DNA of 11,255 nucleotides from the NCBI GenBank assembly GCA_016783285.1, contig JADHWW010000070.1, positions 1 through 11,255 of the forward strand. The letters are read 5' to 3'. The stretch comes from Anaerolineae bacterium. Lineage in GTDB: Bacteria; Chloroflexota; Anaerolineae; B4-G1. The position numbers and the translations under genes are program-made. The notes under the pieces are model-generated. The model saw nothing but the letters and a program-made list of their open reading frames with translations. It was not told where the DNA came from and ran no database searches. Below are positions 1 through 5,926 of the stretch, in pieces (the first letter of the stretch is position 1; each line of letters opens with the position of its first letter).

Positions 1-2
1 TG

Positions 3-734
3 GAGGAACTCTTCCAGGTGCTGGGCACGGTGAGTTGGCGCGGACTGATCGCCTACCTGGTCTCGGCTAACCTGACTTTGGGCCTGTTCAATCTGGCACC
101 GGCCTTTCCCATGGATGGCGGGCGGGTGCTGCGAGCATTCCTGGCCATGCGAATGGACTATGCCCGGGCCACCGCCATCGCTGTCCACATCGGCCAGGGA
201 CTGGCGATGCTGCTGGGACTGTGGGGCTTTATGGGCGGTGGCTTTACCCTGATTTTCATCGCCATCTTTGTCTACCTGGGCGCAGGTCAAGAGGGTAGGA
301 TGGTGGAGGTAAAGAGCGTGCTGGAGGAGATGCGGGTGCGCCAGGCCATGTCCCATCCGGTGCAGACCCTGGCCCCCACAGATACGATAGCCAAAGTAGT
401 GGAACTGATCTTGCATGGCTTGCAGGCCGATTTCCCGGTGCTGGAAGACGAGCGTCTGGTGGGGATGCTCACCGAAGGGGACGTGCTCTCGGCTCTGCAC
501 AAACAGGGAGCGGACACCCTCGTGGGCCAGGTGATGCGCCGCCAGTTCGCCGTCGCCCGGCCCGAAGAGACTCTCGTCAAGGTGCAAGGGCAAATGAGCG
601 CCGCCCGGCTGCGCAGCGTGCCGGTGGTCGAACGGGATCGGGTGGTGGGCCTGCTCACTGCTCAAGACATTAACGAGGCCTACCGGCTGCTCAAAGTGCT
701 GCCCCAAGGATGGAGCAGGACAGCGTCAGCCTGA
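3..734 (+). CDS. Site-2 metalloprotease (M50) with two CBS domains, 3' part
   Basis: This gene enters from the left edge. The frame is already open at base 3, so the GTG at 18 is unlikely to be the real start. The visible part begins inside the membrane core. The motif NLAPAFPMDGGRVLRA (Asp codon at 114-116) is the third zinc-ligand region of M50 site-2 proteases; the HExxH motif would lie upstream, outside the window. Two hydrophobic stretches follow (about bases 165-290). Two CBS domains come next: one about 336-510 (VRQAMSHPVQTL ... LVGMLTEGDVLSAL) and one about 523-693 (VGQVMRRQFAVA ... VVGLLTAQDINEAY). Family knowledge: these are intramembrane proteases that cut membrane-bound regulators, and CBS domains usually sense adenine nucleotides. 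The substrate cannot be told. The stop is 27 nt before the ABC ATPase start, so the two genes may be cotranscribed. Confidence 0.9.
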   Translation, partial: EELFQVLGTVSWRGLIAYLVSANLTLGLFNLAPAFPMDGGRVLRAFLAMRMDYARATAIAVHIGQGLAMLLGLWGFMGGGFTLIFIAIFVYLGAGQEGRMVEVKSVLEEMRVRQAMSHPVQTLAPTDTIAKVVELILHGLQADFPVLEDERLVGMLTEGDVLSALHKQGADTLVGQVMRRQFAVARPEETLVKVQGQMSAARLRSVPVVERDRVVGLLTAQDINEAYRLLKVLPQGWSRTASA

Positions 735-760
735 TCCCAGATGAAGAATGGAGAGAATCT

Positions 761-1816
761 ATGACAAATGCGATTGAAGTAAAAAGCCTGACCAAGTACT
801 ATGGCCGCCCGGGAACGGGCGTGCTGGCCGTGGACCACGTCAACTTTGAGGTGCGCCAGGGGGAGATCTTCGGCTTCCTGGGCCCCAACGGGGCGGGCAA
901 GACGACGACCCAGCGCATGCTGACCACGTTGCTGGAGCCGACCGAAGGCCGCATCATCATTCACGGCCACGACCTGGCCCGCGACGCCTACCCGGTCAAG
1001 CGGCAGATGGGGCTGGTGCCGGAGGAGTCGAACGTATACACCGAACTGACCGCCCGGGACAACCTGATGTTCACCGCCCGGCTCTACCGTGTGGGACGCA
1101 ACGAGCGGACGGCGCGGGCGCGGGAATTGCTGGAGACCTTTGGCCTGTGGGAAAAGCGGGACGTGAAGGTGCAAGACTTTTCCAAGGGCATGCGTCGCCG
1201 GCTGAGCATCGCCATGGCCATCATCCACAAACCGGCGCTCCTTTTCCTGGACGAGCCGACGCCTGGCCTGGACGCCCAGAGCACCCGCGCTATCCAGGAT
1301 CTGATCCGCCAACTGAACGCCGGTGGGCCTGCCCTGCCTGTCCCGAGCGCAGCCGAGGGAAGCGGAGTCGAAGGGACAACCATCTTTTTGACCACGCACC
1401 AGATTGAGGAGGCCAACCAACTCTGCGACCGGGTGGCCATCATCAACCACGGCCAGATCGCAGCGATTGACACCCCGGAGCGGCTCAAGCAGGCCTTCCG
1501 GCGGGTGCAGTCGGTGGAGGTGGCGCTGGAGCCGGACGGCCAGGCGCACGGCGAGCCGCTATCCGCGCTGGCGGGGGTGACTACTTTGGTCAAGATGGGC
1601 GACAAGTGGCGGCTGTACACCCAAGACCCGTCGGCGCTGCTGCCCCAGGTGATGGACTATGCCCGCTCGCGCGAACTGCGGGTGGTCAGCCTGAGCACGC
1701 TGGGTCCCAGCCTGGAGGACGTCTTCCTGGAGATCACGGGGCAGCAGGTGGGCACGGTGCAGCACAAAGCAGAGAGAAGCAAGCCCCGACGACGGGGGAT
1801 GGGAGGTCGGCGATGA
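761..1816 (+). CDS. ABC transporter ATP-binding protein, ABC-2 exporter type
   Basis: The 351-residue nucleotide-binding subunit should power export with the permease that follows. Visible motifs are Walker A GPNGAGKTT (residues 41-49), Q-loop region around LVPEES (85-90), signature FSKGMRRRL (140-148), Walker B LLFLDEPT (160-167) and the H-loop His213 in FLTTHQIEEA. The C-terminal ~120 residues are the accessory region usual in CcmA/NatA/DrrA-like ATPases. An in-frame ATG exists at 710, but it overlaps the upstream gene. I chose 761 because GGAGAG lies 5 nt before it and the protein then begins in the usual way (MTNAIEVKSLTKYYG). Oddity: residues 189-205 (GPALPVPSAAEGSGVEG) are extra, placed between the helix after the D-loop and the strand leading to the H-loop, and are encoded by a repeat also found in the histidine kinase at 5916. 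The substrate is unknown (drug, lipid or polysaccharide are all possible). Confidence 0.95.
   Translation: MTNAIEVKSLTKYYGRPGTGVLAVDHVNFEVRQGEIFGFLGPNGAGKTTTQRMLTTLLEPTEGRIIIHGHDLARDAYPVKRQMGLVPEESNVYTELTARDNLMFTARLYRVGRNERTARARELLETFGLWEKRDVKVQDFSKGMRRRLSIAMAIIHKPALLFLDEPTPGLDAQSTRAIQDLIRQLNAGGPALPVPSAAEGSGVEGTTIFLTTHQIEEANQLCDRVAIINHGQIAAIDTPERLKQAFRRVQSVEVALEPDGQAHGEPLSALAGVTTLVKMGDKWRLYTQDPSALLPQVMDYARSRELRVVSLSTLGPSLEDVFLEITGQQVGTVQHKAERSKPRRRGMGGRR
1325..1375 (+). repeat. Short copy of an in-frame modular coding repeat
   Basis: These 51 nt (17 codons) are organised as GGG, CCTGCCCTG, CCTGTCCCG, AGCGCAGCC, GAGGGAAGCGGAGTC and GAAGGG. The same modules, in the same order and the same codon phase, recur at 7017-7121 in the histidine kinase gene. 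Here there is one 15-bp unit; there, four. The segment is absent from the conserved core of ABC ATPases and sits in a loop, so it looks like an insertion tolerated by the protein. Confidence 0.85.
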
Positions 1817-2577
1817 AAGACGGATGGCTGCAACGACTGCAAGACGAACTGGCCCAGGCATGGGCCGTGACTGTCAAAGATATGAAAGTCTACTATCTCC
1901 GGCCGGGGATGATCATGTTCGGCTTGTTCATGCCGTTCTTTATGTTCTTCTCCTTCTCGGTGCGGCGTGAGATGGCCGCCGCCCAGGGCGTCGCCCGGCT
2001 GCTGGCCCTGACCACCTTCTTCACCGCGGCCGCCGCCGGGCCGTTCATCATTCCCCTGGAGCGACGCCTCGGCACCTACGACCGGTTGCTGGCGGCGCCG
2101 ATGTCGCTGCTGACCTTGCTCCTGGGCAAGACGGCGGTGGGGGCTATCTTCGCCATCGGCGTGTCGGCCGTCGCGTTGCTCGGCGGCGTGGTGGCCTTTG
2201 GAGCGAGTATCGCCCAGCCCTGGCTGCTGGCGGCAGGGGTGCTCCTGGGGTCGTTCTCCTTCTCGGCCCTGGGGTTGATTTTTGGCTCCATCCCCGCTCG
2301 CAACCCAGGCGACGTGATGATGCCCAGCACGCTGCTGCGCTGGGGGCTGCTCTTCATCAGCGGCGTCTTTGTCCCGCTGGCAGAGATGGGAGCGATGGCG
2401 CGGGTTCTGGCCTACCTCTCCCCGCTGACCTACGCCCAGGATTTGATGAACCACGCCGTGCTGGGGATGGGCCTGCTCGACCCGTGGCTGGATATCGGCG
2501 TGCTGCTGGTGAGCGGGGTGCTGTTTCTAGTACCGTCCGTGTTGATGCACCGGCGCAGCCGGCGTCTGGGGTACTGA
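1813..2577 (+). CDS. ABC-2 type transporter permease
   Basis: This 254-residue integral membrane protein is the probable partner of the ATPase just upstream. A short soluble N-terminus with an amphipathic start (DELAQAWAVTVKDMKVYYLRP) leads into about six hydrophobic segments: roughly residues 32-48, 62-80, 102-128, 134-158, 176-194 and 225-245. The sequence LERRLGTYDRLLAAPMS and the later LSPLTYAQDLMNHAVLG match the typical layout of ABC-2 membrane proteins. The start ATG overlaps the ATPase stop as ATGA, with GGGAGG 6 nt upstream, so the two are translationally coupled. A longer open frame upstream of the ATG is only the shadow of the ATPase gene. A strong terminator follows, closing the operon. 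Confidence 0.93.
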   Translation: MKDGWLQRLQDELAQAWAVTVKDMKVYYLRPGMIMFGLFMPFFMFFSFSVRREMAAAQGVARLLALTTFFTAAAAGPFIIPLERRLGTYDRLLAAPMSLLTLLLGKTAVGAIFAIGVSAVALLGGVVAFGASIAQPWLLAAGVLLGSFSFSALGLIFGSIPARNPGDVMMPSTLLRWGLLFISGVFVPLAEMGAMARVLAYLSPLTYAQDLMNHAVLGMGLLDPWLDIGVLLVSGVLFLVPSVLMHRRSRRLGY

Positions 2578-2596
2578 CTTTCAACCGTTGGCATGA

Positions 2597-2640
2597 GCCC
2601 CCGGCCTGGAGTCTTGTCCAGGCCGGGGGCTTTTGATTTT
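2597..2640 (+). terminator. Intrinsic terminator after the ABC operon
   Basis: A perfect 14-bp stem, GCCCCCGGCCTGGA (2597-2610) with TCCAGGCCGGGGGC (2617-2630), closes a 6-nt loop and is followed by TTTTGATTTT. It starts 20 nt after the permease stop. Confidence 0.95.
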
Positions 2641-2670
2641 GGCCCATCCTACACACTTTCCGCATCGTTC

Positions 2671-2703
2671 CTTCATCCAATCTTCACGCAAGCCGGGTAT
2701 ACT
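2671..2703 (+). promoter_or_regulatory. Promoter with OmpR/PhoB-type direct-repeat box
   Basis: A -10-like TATACT (2698-2703) has no good -35 hexamer 17 nt upstream. In its place is a direct repeat of 11-bp period: CTTCATC (2671-2677), CAAT, CTTCACG (2682-2688), ending 9 nt before the -10. This layout (two 7-mers with a 4-nt gap in place of a -35) is that of activated promoters bound by OmpR/PhoB-family dimers. An OmpR-family regulator is encoded at 5219, so it is the natural candidate. The link is inference. Confidence 0.5.
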
Positions 2704-2736
2704 GTGGGCAAATCAAACGAAGGGAGGTATTGAGAT
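2703..2736 (+). repeat. Leader module shared with the gene at 3949
   Basis: TGTGGGCAAATCAAA (2703-2717) and GGAGGTATTGAGAT (2723-2736) both recur exactly at 3805-3819 and 3933-3946. Here the two parts are contiguous (34 nt in total), but there they are separated by the 100-bp element. The second part holds the ribosome binding site and the start of the ATG. A looser form (AAATCAAACACATAGGAGGT) precedes the gene at 3149. Confidence 0.8.
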
Positions 2737-3055
2737 GAACAAGGCAAGGTTGAACTATTTACTGGACGCGGTGATCGGTCTGGCATTTCTGCTCTCCGGC
2801 GCGACCGGCGTGGCCTTTTTGCTGATGGGCAGCGGCGGCTACCAGGGCGGGCGGAATGCAGGCTTCGCCACAGCGCTGCTGGGCCTGAGCCGGGGGACGT
2901 GGAGCGACCTGCACACCTGGGCCAGCCTGGTGATGATCACTGGCATCGTGGTACACGTCGCGCTCCACTGGAAGTGGATCGTCGGCATGACCAAAAAGAT
3001 GATGCCTTCCCGTCCGCGTCGGGCCCAGGAGCAGGTATGCAAAGTGATGGTATGA
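2735..3055 (+). CDS. Small DUF4405-like (cytochrome b-like) membrane protein
   Basis: This 106-residue inner-membrane protein has two clear hydrophobic segments, about residues 9-32 and 63-85, with a Gly-rich loop between. His60, His74 and His78 lie in LHTWASLVMITGIVVHVALHW, the His-rich pattern of the DUF4405 family. Family knowledge: DUF4405 proteins resemble the haem-binding four-helix part of b-type cytochromes, so haem binding is plausible but not shown. The His60/His74 spacing is the same as His67/His81 in the larger protein at 3949, so the two are paralogous in that region. The C-terminus is basic (KKMMPSRPRRAQ) and should be cytoplasmic. The start at 2735 has AGGGAGG 7 nt upstream; the longer open frame upstream crosses the promoter and is not used. 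It is probably the first gene of the membrane cluster. Confidence 0.8.
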   Translation: MNKARLNYLLDAVIGLAFLLSGATGVAFLLMGSGGYQGGRNAGFATALLGLSRGTWSDLHTWASLVMITGIVVHVALHWKWIVGMTKKMMPSRPRRAQEQVCKVMV

Positions 3056-3067
3056 GGCGTTGATTCG

Positions 3068-3101
3068 AGAAACTGGGTTTTTCAGAAAAAACCCAGTTTC
3101 T
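3068..3101. repeat. Perfect 15-bp inverted repeat, possible bidirectional terminator
   Basis: AGAAACTGGGTTTTT (3068-3082) pairs with AAAAACCCAGTTTCT (3087-3101) around a CAGA loop, 13 nt after the DUF4405 stop. The run of A in one arm and T in the other could let it terminate transcription in either direction. It may also be a copy of a dispersed intergenic palindrome. The next gene lies on the same strand. Confidence 0.75.
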
Positions 3102-3148
3102 GCCAATCTGAAATTTCGTCAAAATCAAACACATAGGAGGTACAAAAG

Positions 3149-3754
3149 ATGACGAAGAGGGTGTTGAGTTACGGTGTAGTTGGATTGTTGGCTGTAGCGT
3201 TACTGGCAGGAACGGCGTATATCCTGCTAAATCCCACAGAGGCCCAAGGGCAAGTCCCAACCGGCGGTCAGGAACAAGGTCGAGGTAGCAGCGAGATATG
3301 GCAGAACGGCGAAGGAACGGTGGACAGCGGCGCCGCTTATGGCCAGGGGCGCGGGAACAGGAGCAACGGGGCACAGGGTCAGGGTGCTTTCGGCGGCGCG
3401 GGCGCTTTTGATGGAGGCGGGCGAATCTCCGGCGCAGGCCAGGGTCGCAACGAGACCCTGAGAACAGGAACCGTCGAGTGGGAAACCCTGACCGGGGAAG
3501 TGATCATCGTAGATGGCGATATCACCATCCAGACCGCCGAGGGTCAGGTGCTGGTCGGTATGGGGCAGTCCGCATACCGGGAAGGCTTTGGACTGGAGGT
3601 CGGAGATGAGATAACGGTGCTTGGCTTTCACGAGGATGGCGAGTTCAAGGCTGGAACCGTCGAGAACCTCACCACCGGCGAAACGATCGTCCTGCGGGAC
3701 GAGACCGGACGCCCGATGTGGGCGGGACAGGGACGGCTCAAGAACCAGGGGTAG
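3149..3754 (+). CDS. Membrane-anchored Gly/Gln-rich protein with beta-rich C-terminal domain
   Basis: I do not recognise a named function. The 201-residue product starts with a basic end and a single hydrophobic segment (about residues 6-28), a signal anchor or uncleaved signal peptide. A low-complexity linker rich in Gly, Gln, Ser and Arg follows (about 33-102), with repeated QGRG/GQG motifs. The C-terminal 90 residues form a compact, beta-strand-patterned domain: TLTGEVIIVDGDITIQTAEG, then LEVGDEITVLGFHEDGEFKA and LRDETGRPMWAGQGR. This alternation and the VGDEITVLGF strand suggest an OB-like or small beta-barrel fold outside the membrane; that is inference. No Cys is present, so it binds no Fe-S cluster or c-type haem. 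The start has AGGAGGT 7 nt upstream. It lies between two DUF4405 genes, so a role with a membrane redox protein is likely. Confidence 0.75.
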   Translation: MTKRVLSYGVVGLLAVALLAGTAYILLNPTEAQGQVPTGGQEQGRGSSEIWQNGEGTVDSGAAYGQGRGNRSNGAQGQGAFGGAGAFDGGGRISGAGQGRNETLRTGTVEWETLTGEVIIVDGDITIQTAEGQVLVGMGQSAYREGFGLEVGDEITVLGFHEDGEFKAGTVENLTTGETIVLRDETGRPMWAGQGRLKNQG

Positions 3755-3772
3755 TTGTAGCAAGCCCACTGA

Positions 3773-3809
3773 CCACAGCCCGGAGATTAAACCTCCGGGC
3801 TGATTGTGG
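3773..3809 (+). terminator. Hairpin after the anchored beta-domain gene
   Basis: AGCCCGGAG (3777-3785) pairs perfectly with CTCCGGGCT (3793-3801) around a 7-nt loop. Outer bases CCAC (3773-3776) can extend the stem with GTGG (3806-3809) across a small bulge. No clear T-run follows, so it may be a weak terminator, an mRNA-stabilising hairpin or a dispersed palindrome. Its right flank runs into the shared leader module. Confidence 0.55.
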
Positions 3810-3946
3810 GCAAATCAAATGGGTGCATTTCATTTCGGTTGACAGAGGAGGGAGCATCCCCAGATGCGACCGGGGTGGCATCTGGGGATGCCTGCTCCTC
3901 AACTGATTTGAAACACACCCAAATCAAATACAGGAGGTATTGAGAT
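3805..3946 (+). repeat. Second copy of the leader module, split by the 100-bp element
   Basis: TGTGGGCAAATCAAA (3805-3819) and GGAGGTATTGAGAT (3933-3946) are exact copies of the two parts at 2703-2736. Where the first copy has TATACT just before, this one has CTGATT, so the -10 is not conserved. Where the first copy has the ATG start, this one has ATA, and translation begins at a GTG 4 nt further on in another frame. Confidence 0.75.
3821..3920. mobile_element. 100-bp MITE-like inverted-repeat element
   Basis: The element is an imperfect palindrome over its whole length. The left arm 3821-3867 and right arm 3878-3920 start with GGGTG and match at about 35 of 43 aligned positions, with one 4-nt gap. 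The inner part is perfect (GCATCCCCAGATGC with GCATCTGGGGATGC) around a 10-nt loop. It is flanked by the 9-bp direct repeat AAATCAAAT (3812-3820 and 3921-3929), as expected for a target-site duplication. Removing the element and one repeat restores a leader almost identical to that at 2703-2736. It encodes no protein, so it would need a transposase from elsewhere. In the mRNA it would form a long hairpin 28 nt upstream of the GTG start. A purely regulatory hairpin is the main alternative. Confidence 0.75.
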
Positions 3947-3948
3947 AA

Positions 3949-4704
3949 GTGAAAACCGAAACAACCCAGAAAAAAGAACCCCACCGTTCCTGGAACTGGC
4001 GCAGCCTGGTGTCGTTCCACTTGCTGTTCGCCGCCATCGCCCTGCTGATTTCCGGGGTGGCACTCTTTGTCTCCCCACCGGGGCGCTTTGCCCACTCCAC
4101 GGGCTGGCGGCTCCTGGGGTTCGACAAAGAGCAGTGGGAAGCGATTCACTCCCTGATCGGATACGTCAGCGCGCTCTTTGCCGTGTTCCACCTGGTACTG
4201 AACTGGAAGGCACTGCGCAACTATCTGCGAGACCGTGCCCGTCGCGTATACCGGCTCAAGGCCGAGTTCATCGTGGCCCTGCTCCTCACGATCGTCGTCT
4301 GGATAGGCTCGGCCTATCAGATCCCTCCCTTTGGCACGGTGATGGACTGGGGCGAGAATATCAAGGAGTCGTGGGAACAGCAAACGGTTCTTCCCGACAC
4401 GACCACGGAAGAGCACGAAACAGTGGAACCGGTGGAGGAGGAAACGATTCCCCCTGACACGACCGTAGAGGAGCACGATGCCGGGGGACCGACAGGGAAA
4501 TGGGGCCAGTTCACCGTGGAGGAACTGTGCGCCCAGCACGACATCCCGGTGGCGGATGAACTGGCTCACCTGGCGGCCTACGGCCTGGAGGCCAGCCCCA
4601 CCACCCGCGTCCGTACCCTCTCTGACGGCAGCATCTATGCTCCTTCGGACGTGGCGAACATCATCCTGGGGCTAGAGCCAGGAGAGCACGAGGAGAATGA
4701 CTGA
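3949..4704 (+). CDS. Larger DUF4405-like membrane protein with acidic tail
   Basis: This 251-residue protein has three hydrophobic segments: about residues 21-43, 65-87 and 106-126. His24, His67 and His81 lie in or near the first two and are candidate haem ligands. His67-x13-His81 matches His60-x13-His74 of the small protein at 2735, while the third His there (His78) is Asn85 here. Residues 145-182 form an acidic linker made of an imperfect 20-residue duplication ([14 protein letters not shown] and [15 protein letters not shown]). The C-terminal 65 residues ([29 protein letters not shown] ...) look like a small helical domain. The start is GTG at 3949 because TAA directly precedes it in frame; AGGAGG is 11 nt upstream, rather far. 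The next gene overlaps by 1 nt (TGATG). Electron transfer across the membrane is the likely role, by inference. Confidence 0.78.
   Translation: MKTETTQKKEPHRSWNWRSLVSFHLLFAAIALLISGVALFVSPPGRFAHSTGWRLLGFDKEQWEAIHSLIGYVSALFAVFHLVLNWKALRNYLRDRARRVYRLKAEFIVALLLTIVVWIGSAYQIPPFGTVMDWGENIKESWEQQTVLPDTTTEEHETVEPVEEETIPPDTTVEEHDAGGPTGKWGQFTVEELCAQHDIPVADELAHLAAYGLEASPTTRVRTLSDGSIYAPSDVANIILGLEPGEHEEND
4381..4490 (+). repeat. 60-bp imperfect tandem duplication in a linker
   Basis: Bases 4381-4430 and 4441-4490 align without gaps at a 60-nt offset, roughly 70% identical, around the shared cores GACACGACC and GAGCACGA. The duplication gives two copies of the acidic PDTT-x-EEH-containing segment in the tail of the DUF4405 protein. 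Confidence 0.75.
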
Positions 4705-5159
4705 TGAAACGCACAGTTAAAATCCTGGCAGTCATTGGCATATTGTCACTGACCGGCCTCTTGGCCGGCGCAGCCTTCTTGACCAACGGATGCCTGTTGA
4801 GTGACACCGGCGTCTGCACCGGACAGTGCCCGGCTCTCGTTGACAAGGACGGCGACGGACGCTGCGACCGTGAGCAGGCGACCCCCACTTTGGAGAGCGA
4901 GAGCCTCGACGCACCCACCAGCGGGGTCACACCATCAAGCGACGAACAGGCAGAAACGCTGGACGAGCCGGCGGCTACACCAGATGCCATCACCCCCGTA
5001 GCGACGGCGACGCCCCCGGCAACGGAGGCGTCCGGCACGGTGGCCTGCCCCTTTGGCCAGGTCAACGACCCCTATCCCGGCCAGTGCAAACGTTACGTGG
5101 ACACCAACGACAACGGCATCTGCGACCTCTCCGAGCCGGGCTTTGGCGACGCGCCTTAG
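4704..5159 (+). CDS. Anchored Cys protein with two calcium-loop-like modules
   Basis: This 151-residue product has a basic end and a hydrophobic segment (residues 5-27), so it is anchored or secreted. It carries two copies of the same module with identical spacing: GQC-x3-VD-x-D-x-D-G-x-CD at residues 40-55 (Cys42, Cys54) and GQC-x3-VD-x-N-x-N-G-x-CD at 126-141 (Cys128, Cys140). A Thr/Pro/Ala-rich linker without structure separates them (60-110). The D-x-D/N-x-D/N-G pattern resembles the loops of EF-hands, dockerins and thrombospondin type 3 repeats, with a possible disulfide framing each. [14 protein letters not shown] precedes the second copy. No CxxCH motif exists, so it is not a c-type cytochrome. 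Cys30 follows LTNG, a poor lipobox. The 1-nt overlap with the DUF4405 gene suggests a shared complex. No function is known to me. Confidence 0.75.
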   Translation: MKRTVKILAVIGILSLTGLLAGAAFLTNGCLLSDTGVCTGQCPALVDKDGDGRCDREQATPTLESESLDAPTSGVTPSSDEQAETLDEPAATPDAITPVATATPPATEASGTVACPFGQVNDPYPGQCKRYVDTNDNGICDLSEPGFGDAP

Positions 5160-5180
5160 CCTATTCTCCGCCACTTGCGA

Positions 5181-5209
5181 TAGCGAACTTACGGATTTTG
5201 TGCTACAAT
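5181..5209 (+). promoter_or_regulatory. Extended -10 promoter of the two-component operon
   Basis: TGCTACAAT (5201-5209) is an extended -10; TAGCGA (5181-5186) is a weak -35 at 17-nt spacing. Transcription should begin near 5216, only about 3 nt before the ATG at 5219. No Shine-Dalgarno sequence is present, so the message is probably leaderless or nearly so. The same layout occurs at 7379-7407. Confidence 0.65.
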
Positions 5210-5218
5210 CAAGACCCA

Positions 5219-5926
5219 ATGACCCAGACCATCCTCGTCGTAGACGACGAACCTGAAATCGTACGCTTCATGCGGGCCTACCTGGAGGACGCGGGCTACT
5301 GCGTCGTGACCGCCAACGACGGCCAGCAGGCGCTTTTCGTCGCCCGCCGCGAAAAGCCCGACCTGGTCATCCTCGACCTGCTGATGCCGGGGATGGACGG
5401 GTGGGACTTTATCCGCCGCTACCGCCGTGAGCGCGACACGCCGGTCATCATGCTCACCGCCCGCGTCGAGGAGACCGACCAGGTGGTGGGACTGGAACTG
5501 GGGGCCGACGATTACGTCACCAAACCCTTTAGCCCGCGCGCGCTCGTCGCCCGCGTGCGGGCTGTGCTGCGCCGGGCGCAAGGCGAGCCAACCCCGCCGG
5601 CAGTTCTGCGCGGTGGCGACGTCGTGCTCGACCGCGAGGCGCACACCGTCACCACCGGCGGGCGCGAGGCGCACCTGACCCCCGCCGAGTTCAACCTGCT
5701 GCAAGTGCTGATGACCACGCCGGGGCGCGTCTTTACGCGGGCCGAACTGCTCGACCGGGCGCTGGGCGACGAGGTGTACGTGTTCGAGCGCACGATTGAC
5801 GCCCACGTCAAGAACTTGCGCCGCAAGATTGAGCCCGACCCGGCCCACCCGCGCCACGTCATAACCGTGCGCGGCGCGGGGTACAAGTTTGATTACATGC
5901 CCGACGAGAAAGCCAATGCAAAGTAG
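5219..5926 (+). CDS. OmpR-family response regulator
   Basis: This 235-residue cytoplasmic DNA-binding regulator takes phosphate from the kinase encoded next. The receiver domain (residues 3-115) has the acidic pair Asp9/Asp10, the phosphorylation site Asp53 in VILDLLMPGMDG, Thr80 in IMLTAR and Lys102 in VTKPF, so all key residues are present. The winged-helix domain (about 128-227) shows LTPAEFNLLQVLMTTPGRVFTRAELL and the recognition-helix region ERTIDAHVKNLRRKI, ending in VRGAGYKF. The start at 5219 gives the usual N-terminus (MTQTILVVDDE). The longer upstream frame crosses the end of the previous gene and the promoter, so I rejected it. The stop overlaps the kinase start by 11 nt. Targets probably include the membrane cluster just upstream; the direct-repeat box at 2671-2688 fits this class. 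Confidence 0.96.
   Translation: MTQTILVVDDEPEIVRFMRAYLEDAGYCVVTANDGQQALFVARREKPDLVILDLLMPGMDGWDFIRRYRRERDTPVIMLTARVEETDQVVGLELGADDYVTKPFSPRALVARVRAVLRRAQGEPTPPAVLRGGDVVLDREAHTVTTGGREAHLTPAEFNLLQVLMTTPGRVFTRAELLDRALGDEVYVFERTIDAHVKNLRRKIEPDPAHPRHVITVRGAGYKFDYMPDEKANAK

Noticed and set aside
710..760. Earlier ATG start for the ABC ATPase at 710
   Set aside because: It overlaps the protease gene and adds 17 residues not typical of the family, whereas the ATG at 761 has a good Shine-Dalgarno sequence and a normal N-terminus.
680..1549. Long minus-strand open frame of 289 residues opposite the ABC ATPase
   Set aside because: Its composition is that of the reverse complement of a GC-rich gene, it has no recognisable domain, and the plus-strand ATPase has all conserved motifs.
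3839..3867. Outward promoter in the MITE-like element (TTGACA at 3839-3844)
   Set aside because: At 16 to 18 nt spacing there is no sequence resembling a -10, so the consensus -35 alone is not enough.
3755..3948. Riboswitch in the long leader of the gene at 3949
   Set aside because: The structure is a single extended hairpin with flanking direct repeats, without the multi-branched conserved core of any riboswitch class I know.
4785..4796. Lipoprotein lipobox at Cys30 (LTNGC) of the Cys-module protein
   Set aside because: Asn at -2 and Thr at -3 fit the lipobox poorly; a plain signal anchor explains the N-terminus equally well.
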